Assembly: GCA_021792755.1 (NCBI GenBank)
Contig: JAJYUA010000001.1
Coordinates: forward strand, 62,001 to 126,000
Source of the DNA: Pseudomonadota bacterium
GTDB taxonomy: Bacteria > Pseudomonadota > Gammaproteobacteria > Steroidobacterales > Steroidobacteraceae
DNA: 64,000 nt
Direction: 5' to 3'
The position numbers were made by a program, and so were the translations under genes. Under the pieces are notes generated by a model. That model ran no database searches, was not told the DNA's origin, and saw nothing but the letters and a program-made list of their open reading frames with translations. Positions 57,098 to 64,000 of this stretch are shown one piece after another. Positions within the stretch are counted from its first letter, which is position 1. Each line of letters opens with the position of its first letter.

Positions 57098-58462
57098 ATG
57101 ACCGCCGTTCCCGCACGCATACTCGTGGTCGATCGCGATCCGAAATATCGCGAGTGGTTGCGGCTGCACCTCGCAATCCTGTATCCGGAGGCCGCGCTGA
57201 GCACGCTCGCCCCGGAGGAGCTGGACGCCGGCAAGACCACGCGGCAGGGGGATGGCCACGATACGCTCATCCTGGGGGCGGACTTCGGCTCCGGGCCCGA
57301 TGAGGGGCGGCCGGAGGGCCTGAGGCTCCTGCGCAAGCTGCAGACCGGCGAGACGGTTTCGCCGATCATCGTCCTCGCCGAGCGGGGCGATGAGCTCGCT
57401 GCCGTGCAGGCCATACGCGCCGGCGCGGCCGATTACCTGCCCAAGCGCCTGCTGACGCCCTTGCGCCTGAAAGCCTCGCTCGACGAGGTGCTCGGAGGGA
57501 TCGGGCGGCGCGGCATCGAGGAGTGCGCTTGCGCCTCGGACACCGATCAGACCACGCGGAACCTCGCCGCCGTTGCGCCGCCACCACGCCCGGACGCGGA
57601 GCTGCCGGAAGCGGCTTCCCGGGCCGCGCCCCCGACTCGGACACCCGAGCGGCCGCGCATCGCCGACTACACGATCACCCGCAAGATCGGCGAGTCGGAA
57701 AAGGCCGTCGTCTATCTGGCCGAAAGCGGCCGCCTGGCCGCCGAGATCGCGCTGAAGGTGAGCAAGATCCCGCGCGAAGGCCGGCACCGGCAGGCGCTCG
57801 AGCGCGAGTATCAGGCCATACTGGCCGTCCACGATCCGGCCGTCGTGCGCATCTTCGATCACGGCATCGCCGGCGGCTACGAATTCCTTGCCATGGAATA
57901 CTTCCCGCTCGGGGACCTGAAGACGCGCATGCAGGTAGGCATGACCGAGTCGGAGGCGCTGAAGTTCCTGGAGAAGATCGCGGCGGCGCTGGCGGTCGTG
58001 CACCGCGCGGGACTGCTGCACCGCGACCTCAAGCCGCCCAACGTCATGCTGCGCGACAACGACAACGTGGTGTTGATCGATTTCGGCCTGGCGCGGCTGC
58101 TGGAGGGCACCCACAACAGCACCTACACCGGTGTCCTGCGCGGATCGCCCTACTACATGAGCCCGGAGCAAGCACTGGGCGAGAAGCTGGACCCGCGGTC
58201 GGACCTGTACAGCCTCGGGGTCATCTTCCACGAGATGTTGACCGGCCGGAAGCCTTTCACGGGCGCGAGCGCCATGGAAGTGCTGCAGCAACACGTGAAC
58301 AGCCCGCCGCCGCGCTTGCCGGCATCCCTGTCCCGCTATTCGTCCCTGATGGCGCAGCTGCTCTGCAAGCGGCGCGAAAACCGCTTCGGCACAGCCGAAG
58401 AAGTCATCGCCGCCTCCGTCTCCCTGCGCAACGGGCGCCGCCGGACACCGTCGGCCGCCTGA
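57098..58462 (+). CDS. Receiver domain-Ser/Thr protein kinase fusion
   Basis: This 454-residue protein joins a response-regulator receiver (about 1-125) to a Hanks-type kinase (about 180-440) by a Pro/Ala linker. The receiver has Asp12/Asp14 and Lys116, and Asp62 is the probable phosphorylation site, although its register is slightly shifted. The kinase has Lys220 (ALKV), catalytic loop HRDLKPPN with Asp310 and Asn315, DFG at 328-330 and the activation segment SPYYMSPEQ. The glycine loop reads GESEKA, with only one glycine. A two-component kinase could control this Ser/Thr kinase. ATG 57098 is preferred; a start at 57026 adds unrelated residues. Confidence 0.88.
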   Translation: MTAVPARILVVDRDPKYREWLRLHLAILYPEAALSTLAPEELDAGKTTRQGDGHDTLILGADFGSGPDEGRPEGLRLLRKLQTGETVSPIIVLAERGDELAAVQAIRAGAADYLPKRLLTPLRLKASLDEVLGGIGRRGIEECACASDTDQTTRNLAAVAPPPRPDAELPEAASRAAPPTRTPERPRIADYTITRKIGESEKAVVYLAESGRLAAEIALKVSKIPREGRHRQALEREYQAILAVHDPAVVRIFDHGIAGGYEFLAMEYFPLGDLKTRMQVGMTESEALKFLEKIAAALAVVHRAGLLHRDLKPPNVMLRDNDNVVLIDFGLARLLEGTHNSTYTGVLRGSPYYMSPEQALGEKLDPRSDLYSLGVIFHEMLTGRKPFTGASAMEVLQQHVNSPPPRLPASLSRYSSLMAQLLCKRRENRFGTAEEVIAASVSLRNGRRRTPSAA

Positions 58463-58598
58463 TCGGGCTCTTGCTCCTGCCCCGGCCTGAAGCCCGGGTG
58501 CGCACGGCGGCGGTCGCAAGTGCGCCTTGACACCCCGGCGACAGGGGGGTGCAATCCCGCTTTGGAGGGACAAGGTCCCGGGGATCTCGACCACGTCC

Positions 58599-59744
58599 AT
58601 GCGGCCGTGCCATCTCGTCGATACGACGCTGTTCTATTCGCCGACGAGTGGCGGAGTCCGACGCTACGTGAACGCCAAGCACGGCTGGCTCGCCACCCAG
58701 CCCGGCTGGCGACACACGCTGGTCGTGCCCGGAAGCGAAAACCACATCGAGCGCGGCGGCATCTGCACGCTCCGGGGCGTGCCCGTACCCGGCTCGTTCA
58801 ACTACCGCCTGCCGCTTGCGCCGCGCCGCTGGGCGCGGCTGCTCGCTGCGCTGCGGCCCGACCTGATCGAGGCCGGCGACGCGTTCCATCCCGCCTGGGC
58901 GGCGCTGCGCGTCGCGCAGCGCCGGGGCATCCCGGCCGCGGCGTTCTGCCATTCCAACCTGCCGCGCATCATCGGGCGCCGCCTCGGCGAGCGGTTGGCC
59001 GGGCGGCTGGTCTGCCGGTACGTGCGCTGGCTGTACGAGCGATTCGATGTGGTCTTTGCACCCAGCCTCCAGGTGCTGGAGTTTCTCGGCGGCCTGGGCA
59101 TCCGGCACGCCGTTCACCAGCCGCTCGGCGTCGATGCCGACATGTTCCGGCCCGAGCGGCGCGGCAATTGGCTGCGCGAGCGTCTGGGTCTCGAGCCCGA
59201 GGTCCGCGTGCTCGTCTATGCCGGCCGCTTCACGGGCGAGAAGAACGTGCCGGTCCTGCTGCGGGCCTTCGCCGGATTGGGCCGCTCCTATCACCTGTTG
59301 ATGATCGGCGGCAGCCACCAGGGACGCCTGGCACCCAACGTCACGCTGCTGCCGTACCGGCGCGACGGCATCGAGCTCGCACGATGGATCGCCTCGGCCG
59401 ACGCGTTCGTGCACGCCGGGACACGAGAGACTTTCGGGCTGGTGGTCCTGGAGGCGATGGCCTGCGGGCGGCCGGTGGTTGCCGCCCGCGCCGGGGCATT
59501 GCCCGAGCTGGTGGACGAGCACGTGGGAATGCTGGCCGAGCCGGGCAGGGCGGACAGCCTGGCCGAAGCGATCTCGGCGCTCTACGAGCGTGATCTCGAG
59601 GCCGTCGGCACCAGCGCCCGCGCCCGCGTCTTGCGGCAATTCACGTGGCAGAAGACATTCCAGCGGCAGATGGCGGTGTATGGCTCGCTGCTCGCGGGAC
59701 TGCCGGCCGTCGCGGCTCCGGAGGAAATCGTGGAAGCCGGCTAG
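58599..59744 (+). CDS. Glycosyltransferase family 4
   Basis: This 381-residue GT-B enzyme has donor-binding motifs YAGRFTGEKN (about 211-220) with a phosphate-binding Lys, and the glutamate pair in ETFGLVVLEAMACGRPVVA (about 292-310). The N-terminal domain begins VDTTLFYSPTSGGVRRYV. It most resembles mannosyl- or glycolipid transferases; the exact sugar and acceptor are unknown. ATG 58599 gives the family N-terminus; an upstream start at 58527 adds unrelated sequence. Confidence 0.88.
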   Translation: MRPCHLVDTTLFYSPTSGGVRRYVNAKHGWLATQPGWRHTLVVPGSENHIERGGICTLRGVPVPGSFNYRLPLAPRRWARLLAALRPDLIEAGDAFHPAWAALRVAQRRGIPAAAFCHSNLPRIIGRRLGERLAGRLVCRYVRWLYERFDVVFAPSLQVLEFLGGLGIRHAVHQPLGVDADMFRPERRGNWLRERLGLEPEVRVLVYAGRFTGEKNVPVLLRAFAGLGRSYHLLMIGGSHQGRLAPNVTLLPYRRDGIELARWIASADAFVHAGTRETFGLVVLEAMACGRPVVAARAGALPELVDEHVGMLAEPGRADSLAEAISALYERDLEAVGTSARARVLRQFTWQKTFQRQMAVYGSLLAGLPAVAAPEEIVEAG

Positions 59745-59834
59745 CCGGTCACCCTGTTCGCGAAGCGCTGAAGCCAGAAGCACGGGCAGCGCACCCGAGC
59801 GGCGCAGTGCAAAGCCCGCATCCGGCACTTCAGT

Positions 59835-60248
59835 TCAGCGGCCGCGCAGCGCCATGAGCACGCGTCGCCCCGTGCGGCGGCGTGCCAGCGCCAACACCAG
59901 CCACCACAAGATGCGCTTTGTCAGCGGCACCGGCCGCGGAGGAACGGCTCGATAGAACGCCGCGCCGACATCGCGGTGCACGTATACCGCGGGCGCCCAC
60001 AGCAGCCATTCCCGCGGGGGGCTCGCGATGCGATAGCACTTCCCCTCCAGCTCGACGACGCTCGGCGCCGACAACGTCTGCGGCAGATCCTGCGGCGCCG
60101 GCGCCAAGAAGGTGAGGATCAGCGTCTCCGCCGGACAGCCGGCCGCGGCGCCGATGAGCGTCAATCCGACGCACACCCCCCCTTCCCGCCGGCAGACCAC
60201 CGGGCCGTGGAATACTGCGATGAGCCGTTGCGCCGGGGAGTCGCTCAC
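59835..60248 (-). CDS. Hypothetical protein, 137 aa
   Basis: I do not recognise this protein. It has a beta-rich central part (GGVCVGLTLIGAAAGCPAET, then VVELEGKCYRIASPPREW) and a C-terminal hydrophobic helix flanked by basic residues (LTKRILWWLVLALARRR), so it may sit on the membrane surface. GTG 60248 has a GGAG site 8 bases upstream. It follows the methyltransferase gene by 15 bases, so the two probably act together. It lies next to a convergent glycosyltransferase gene. Confidence 0.6.
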   Translation of the reverse strand: MSDSPAQRLIAVFHGPVVCRREGGVCVGLTLIGAAAGCPAETLILTFLAPAPQDLPQTLSAPSVVELEGKCYRIASPPREWLLWAPAVYVHRDVGAAFYRAVPPRPVPLTKRILWWLVLALARRRTGRRVLMALRGR

Positions 60249-60263
60249 TGTTCGCTCCGCGGT

Positions 60264-60857
60264 TCAGAAGCGCGATTCCAGCTCCCAGACGGTGAGCGGC
60301 ACGCCGCGGCGCAGCCAGAAGCCCGTGCCCACCTCGCGAAAGTTGCGCTGCAGGCGCAGCCGGTACCAGCGGCCCGCACGCCGGTGCACGTGCGGGTCCG
60401 TCCGTGTCTGATCGCAATTCCATTGCCAATCGCGCCGGGTGAGTGCGCTGAAATACAACACCCCGCGGCACAGGCGGGCGAAGTTCGCCAGCGCCCGTGC
60501 CGCGCCCTGCGCATCGAGATACTGCAGCACGTCATAGCAGATCACCAGATCGAACGGCTTGGCCGGACGGTAGTCCTCGAGGCGACCGGACTGCCAGCCG
60601 TAGCGCCGGCACAGGTACTCGCTCGTTTCCAGACCGACGTACTCGGCTTTCGGCAGCAGCCGCTTGAGCGGAGCGCGCAGCATGCCGGTGCCGCAGCCGG
60701 CATCGAGCACCCGGCGCACCGGCAGCCCGATGTGCTCGGTGAAGGCCGCGATCAAGCGCGCGCGCGCCTGCATCTCCCGGCGAGTGGTGACTGCGGTGCG
60801 TGGATCGTAGTAGTAGCGCCGGTAGTACTGCGGATCGAAGGCGCGTTGTGCTTGCAA
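60264..60857 (-). CDS. Class I SAM-dependent methyltransferase
   Basis: This 197-residue methyltransferase has motif I VLDAGCGTGMLRA near 49-61, a later acidic strand VGLETSEYL and the motif FDLVICYDVLQYL. The C-terminal part is Arg/Trp-rich. The substrate is unknown. TTG 60857 has a GAGAGG site upstream. Gene pairing with the small hypothetical suggests a shared role, possibly in envelope or lipid modification beside the glycosyltransferase. Confidence 0.85.
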   Translation of the reverse strand: MQAQRAFDPQYYRRYYYDPRTAVTTRREMQARARLIAAFTEHIGLPVRRVLDAGCGTGMLRAPLKRLLPKAEYVGLETSEYLCRRYGWQSGRLEDYRPAKPFDLVICYDVLQYLDAQGAARALANFARLCRGVLYFSALTRRDWQWNCDQTRTDPHVHRRAGRWYRLRLQRNFREVGTGFWLRRGVPLTVWELESRF

Positions 60858-61047
60858 ATGGGGACCCTCTCTCGCGGGCAGGAACAGTCGCCCCGCGCGG
60901 CGAGCGCCATGGCCGCGCCCCGGGGCGCCGGTCGGCCCCGGCGCAGCGGGCCATGGAATCTGTGCTCATGCGCGCTAGTTTGCCGGATGAGCCGAACCGC
61001 TGCACACTCGGCATTTGTGGCAAGCGGAGCCGGGAGATCGTCTCATC

Positions 61048-61638
61048 ATGCAGCGAAGTCCTTTGAGCCCTTCGAGGTGCTCCCTGGCGGCGCTGGCCGC
61101 GCTGCTGTGCCTGGCGCTGCCTGCCTGCGGACAGGCTGGCACGCCCACGGCGACGGGATTCACGCTGGCGAGCGCCGATCTGCGCCAGGGCGAGCCGATC
61201 GGCCCGCGGCATGTCTACGACCGGGACGGCTGTCGGGGCCGCAACATCTCTCCGGCGCTCTCGTGGACGCACCCGCCCGCGGGCACTCGCAGCTTCGCGC
61301 TGCTGATGTTCGATTCGGACGCGCCCGGCGGGGGCTGGTGGCACTGGGTGGTCTTCGACATTCCGGTGCAGACCCGCTCGCTACCGTCCGGCGCCGGCAA
61401 CTTGGCCAGGCACCTGATGCCGGCGGGGGCGATCCAGAGCCGCAACGATTACGGATCCCTGGGCTATGGAGGGCCCTGCCCCCCGCCCGGCGCTCCGCAT
61501 CACTACCGTCTCATGCTGTACGCCCTGCGAGTCGCCAGACTCGGCCTGGGCGCCAATGCCAGTCCCGGCGAAGTGCACGCGAGCGTGCGCGCGGCCGCGA
61601 TTGCCAAGGCTGAGATGACGGTGCTCTATGGCCGATGA
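61048..61638 (+). CDS. PEBP (YbhB/YbcL) family lipoprotein
   Basis: This 196-residue protein starts with a lipoprotein signal (LALPAC, Cys27) and contains a phosphatidylethanolamine-binding-protein domain: GRNISPALSWTHPPAGTRSF, then DSDAPGGGWWHWVVFDIP, GGPCPPPGAPHHYRLMLYAL. These motifs form the anion-binding pocket. Many bacterial members are YbhB/YbcL proteins of unknown role. I chose ATG 61048 from the signal and the GGGAGA upstream site. Confidence 0.88.
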   Translation: MQRSPLSPSRCSLAALAALLCLALPACGQAGTPTATGFTLASADLRQGEPIGPRHVYDRDGCRGRNISPALSWTHPPAGTRSFALLMFDSDAPGGGWWHWVVFDIPVQTRSLPSGAGNLARHLMPAGAIQSRNDYGSLGYGGPCPPPGAPHHYRLMLYALRVARLGLGANASPGEVHASVRAAAIAKAEMTVLYGR

Positions 61639-61736
61639 GCGCCCGCAGCGCCTGTATTGCGGAGCCGCCGGCGCGTAGGTAGTCTTGCGCGCCTTTGCGA
61701 TCCCGTCCCCCGCTCGGCCATCCCGGAACCCGCTGC

Positions 61737-63128
61737 ATGCCCCCTGTCAATCGGCGCCATAGAGCCGCGCGCCGCATCCCCAGAATCGGCTTCGCCAGCC
61801 TGGGCTGCCCCAAGGCGCTCGTGGACTCCGAGCGTATCCTGACCACGCTGCGGGCCGAGGGGTATGAGATCTCGGCCACTTACGAGCAGGCCGACCTGGT
61901 GGTGGTCAACACCTGCGGCTTCATCGACGCTGCGGTGGACGAATCGCTCGAGACCATCGGCGAGGCGCTGCAGCACAACGGGCGCGTCATTGTGACCGGC
62001 TGCCTGGGCGCGCGTCCCGAGCGTATCCTGGAGCGCCATCCGCGGGTTCTCAAGGTCACCGGTCCGCAGAGCCCTGCCGAGCTCATCCGGGCCATCCATG
62101 AGCACCTGCCGCCGCAACACGACCCGTTCCTCGACCTGGTGCCTGCGCAGGGTGTTCGGCTGACGCCGCGCCACTATGCGTACCTCAAGATCTCCGAGGG
62201 CTGCAACAACTCCTGCAGCTTCTGCATCATTCCGGCGCTGCGCGGCAGACTCTCCAGCCGCCGGATCGACGAGGTGCTCGGGGAAGCCGAGCGACTCGCG
62301 GCGGCCGGCGTCAAGGAGATCCTGGTCATCTCTCAGGACACCAGTGCGTACGGCGCGGACATCGGTTACGCCCGCGGCTCGTGGCGCGACACGCAGTACC
62401 GGAGCCGCTTCATCGACCTCGCCCGCGCCTTGGGCACTCTGGGCATCTGGATACGGCTCCATTACGTCTATCCCTATCCCCACGTAGACGAGGTCATTGC
62501 GCTGATGGCCGAACGGCGTGTGCTGCCCTACCTCGATATCCCGTTCCAACATGCAAGCCAGACGGTCTTGAAGCGTATGCGGCGGCCGGCCCACGCGGAA
62601 GACGTACTGGTACGCATACACGGATGGCGGCAACAGTGTCCCGACCTGACGCTGCGCAGTACGTTCATCGTCGGTTTCCCCGGCGAGACCGACGCGGAGT
62701 TCGAGGCGCTGCTCGAGTGGCTCGATGAGGCACAGCTCGACCGCGTGGGCTGCTTCAAGTACTCGCCCGTCGAAGGCGCCGCCGCCAACGAACTGGCCGG
62801 TCATGTGCCTCCGGAAGTCCAGGAGGAACGCTACGCACGCTTCATGGAGCGCGCGGCCGCCATCAGCGCACAGCGCTTGCAACGGCGCATCGGGCAGCGG
62901 CTGCGCGTGCTCGTGGATCTTGCGGGGGAGCACGAGGCCGTCGCCCGCAGTGAGGCCGATGCGCCCGAGATCGACGGCGTGGTGAGGATAGAGAGCGCGG
63001 CGGGACTGCGCACCGGCGACTGGGCCGACGTCGAGATCACCGCCTCCGATGTGTACGACCTGCACGCCCGGCTGGTGCACGGGACGGCTCCAGAGGCTGC
63101 GGGGCATCGCGCGACGAAGCGAGCCTGA
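61737..63128 (+). CDS. rimO: Ribosomal protein uS12 methylthiotransferase RimO
   Basis: This 463-residue radical-SAM enzyme adds a methylthio group to Asp89 of ribosomal protein S12. The first cluster uses Cys24, Cys60 and Cys89; the radical-SAM cluster uses Cys156, Cys160 and Cys163 (CNNSCSFC). A C-terminal TRAM domain is present. E. coli RimO has 441 residues. ATG 61737 is preferred; a start at 61695 adds 14 residues of low similarity. Confidence 0.95.
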   Translation: MPPVNRRHRAARRIPRIGFASLGCPKALVDSERILTTLRAEGYEISATYEQADLVVVNTCGFIDAAVDESLETIGEALQHNGRVIVTGCLGARPERILERHPRVLKVTGPQSPAELIRAIHEHLPPQHDPFLDLVPAQGVRLTPRHYAYLKISEGCNNSCSFCIIPALRGRLSSRRIDEVLGEAERLAAAGVKEILVISQDTSAYGADIGYARGSWRDTQYRSRFIDLARALGTLGIWIRLHYVYPYPHVDEVIALMAERRVLPYLDIPFQHASQTVLKRMRRPAHAEDVLVRIHGWRQQCPDLTLRSTFIVGFPGETDAEFEALLEWLDEAQLDRVGCFKYSPVEGAAANELAGHVPPEVQEERYARFMERAAAISAQRLQRRIGQRLRVLVDLAGEHEAVARSEADAPEIDGVVRIESAAGLRTGDWADVEITASDVYDLHARLVHGTAPEAAGHRATKRA

Positions 63129-63160
63129 TGCGCGAGAATCGGGACCCGGCCCGGAAAAGG

Positions 63161-63181
63161 GACGGTTCTCCCAGAGCCGTC
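63161..63181 (+). terminator. Short hairpin downstream of rimO
   Basis: GACGGTTCT, loop CCC, and AGAGCCGTC form a 9-bp stem with one U-G wobble, 33 bases after the rimO stop. It has no T-tract, so its termination role is tentative. Confidence 0.35.
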
Positions 63182-63250
63182 GCATGGCCCGGACGGCGGA
63201 CGATGAGCGCCCCGGACGGCGCAGGACGCCCGTCGCTATACTGACCGGAA

Positions 63251-64000
63251 ATGGGACGGCACTCGGACATCGGCACGGACATGCAGCGCGGCGTGCTCTA
63301 CGCGCTGCTCGCCGCCGTCCTGTTCGGCGCGAGCACGCCGTTTGCCAAGGTGCTGCTGACTGATACGCCGCCGGTGTTGCTGGCCGGCCTGCTCTACGGC
63401 GGCAGCGGTATCGGCCTGAGCGTGTGGCTGACGCTTCGTCCCCGCCTTCAGCCCCGCCGCCGGCCTCCCAGGGTCGCATGGCGCAAGCGCGAGGCGCTCT
63501 GCCTCGCGGGGGCCATCGCGGTGGGCGGCGTACTGGCCCCGGTCATGCTGATGGCGGGACTCGAGCGGATGCCGGCAGCCAGTGCCTCGTTGCTGCTCAA
63601 CATGGAAGGGGTGTTCACCGCACTGCTCGCCTGGCTGGTTTTCCGGGAAAACTTCGATCGCCGCATCCTCGCCGGCATTCTGGCCATCGTTGCCGGCGGC
63701 GTGGTGCTCGCCTGGCCGCAGCGCGTAGCGCTCGGCGGCGGCGAGGGCGCCGCCTGGGTCGCGGGGGCCTGCGCCTGCTGGGCGCTGGACAACAACCTGA
63801 CACGCACGGTGTCGGCAGGCGACCCGGTGGTGATCGCGGCTCTGAAAGGGCTGGCCGCAGGGGCCGTTGACCTCGGCATCGCCGCCGCTCTCGGCGCGCA
63901 TTGGCCGGCCGGTCCGCGAATCCTGGCCGCGACGCTGGTTGGCCTGGGAGGCTATGGCGTGAGCCTGGTTTTGTTCGTGCTGGCCCTTCGCCACCTGGGC
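63251..64000 (+). CDS. EamA/DMT-superfamily transporter (C-terminus cut by window edge)
   Basis: This is the first 250 residues of a drug/metabolite transporter. It has an opening helix (GVLYALLAAVLFGASTPFAK), at least six further hydrophobic helices, and the first EamA repeat (about 11-140) ending in AGILAIVAGGVVLAWP. The second repeat is cut by the window edge. A good -10 box TATACT (63237-63242) lies immediately upstream; the start may be ATG 63251 or ATG 63281 (Met-Gln-Arg-Gly). The substrate is unknown. Confidence 0.85.
   Translation, partial: MGRHSDIGTDMQRGVLYALLAAVLFGASTPFAKVLLTDTPPVLLAGLLYGGSGIGLSVWLTLRPRLQPRRRPPRVAWRKREALCLAGAIAVGGVLAPVMLMAGLERMPAASASLLLNMEGVFTALLAWLVFRENFDRRILAGILAIVAGGVVLAWPQRVALGGGEGAAWVAGACACWALDNNLTRTVSAGDPVVIAALKGLAAGAVDLGIAAALGAHWPAGPRILAATLVGLGGYGVSLVLFVLALRHLG

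Overview
The window is a 64 kb piece of a high-GC proteobacterial chromosome that is nearly all coding. It most likely comes from a gammaproteobacterium. The best evidence is gene order: def-fmt-rsmB-DUF4390-ntrY-ntrX, a divergent lysM-(aroE-rlmJ)-dprA-topA block, and priA-argS-SPOR. Other support comes from FadE- and FadI-type beta-oxidation enzymes, a three-gene pntAA-pntAB-pntB transhydrogenase, PrlC and DinB. The order within the class cannot be fixed from sequence alone; a Nevskiales, Steroidobacterales or Xanthomonadales-like bacterium would fit. No rRNA, tRNA, IS element, prophage, CRISPR array or recognisable defence island was seen.

Layout. 1-4.1 kb: a TetR regulator and two half-size ABC exporters on the minus strand, with a perfect 16-bp palindrome at the promoter end; this block looks actinobacterial in type and may be acquired. 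4.6-10.1 kb: cyclic-nucleotide-binding patatin phospholipase and FadI-like thiolase (minus), divergent from dienelactone hydrolase and succinate-semialdehyde dehydrogenase (plus). 10.2-12.9 kb: ferrochelatase, cytochrome b561, YceI and a small unknown. 13.2-16.9 kb: acetyl-CoA synthetase, a stand-alone 5'-3' exonuclease and an HNH protein (minus). 17.2-20.1 kb: proton-translocating transhydrogenase. 20.1-22.1 kb: an ECF-type sigma factor operon of four overlapping genes ending in a DUF3106 protein.

22.2-27.2 kb: priA, argS and a SPOR-domain protein. 27.3-34.4 kb: a minus-strand operon def-fmt-rsmB-DUF4390-ntrY-ntrX whose genes mostly overlap, joining translation initiation and rRNA modification to a two-component system; the NtrX has a degenerate AAA+ domain. 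34.5-41.4 kb: LysM lipoprotein, aroE and rlmJ (minus), dprA, topA. 41.5-48.4 kb: glutathione reductase-like flavoenzyme, oligopeptidase A, an HD/PDE-like protein and a membrane PAS-GGDEF-EAL protein. 48.6-54.4 kb: malate dehydrogenase, FadE, a DUF3667 membrane protein, DinB. 54.5-58.5 kb: a GspA/ExeA-like ATPase with peptidoglycan-binding domain, a GspB-like partner and a receiver-Ser/Thr-kinase fusion. 58.6-64 kb: glycosyltransferase, a small unknown with a methyltransferase, a PEBP-family lipoprotein, RimO and the start of an EamA-type transporter cut by the window edge.

Most of this is core metabolism and information processing. I did not find a convincing undescribed multi-gene system. 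The most useful leads are the ABC exporter pair with mixed catalytic-site features, the ATPase-dead NtrX, a long RNA hairpin that buries the start codon of cytochrome b561, the four-gene sigma-factor operon, and the receiver-kinase next to the GspA/GspB pair. All statements come from reading the sequence and from knowledge of protein families; no database search was run.
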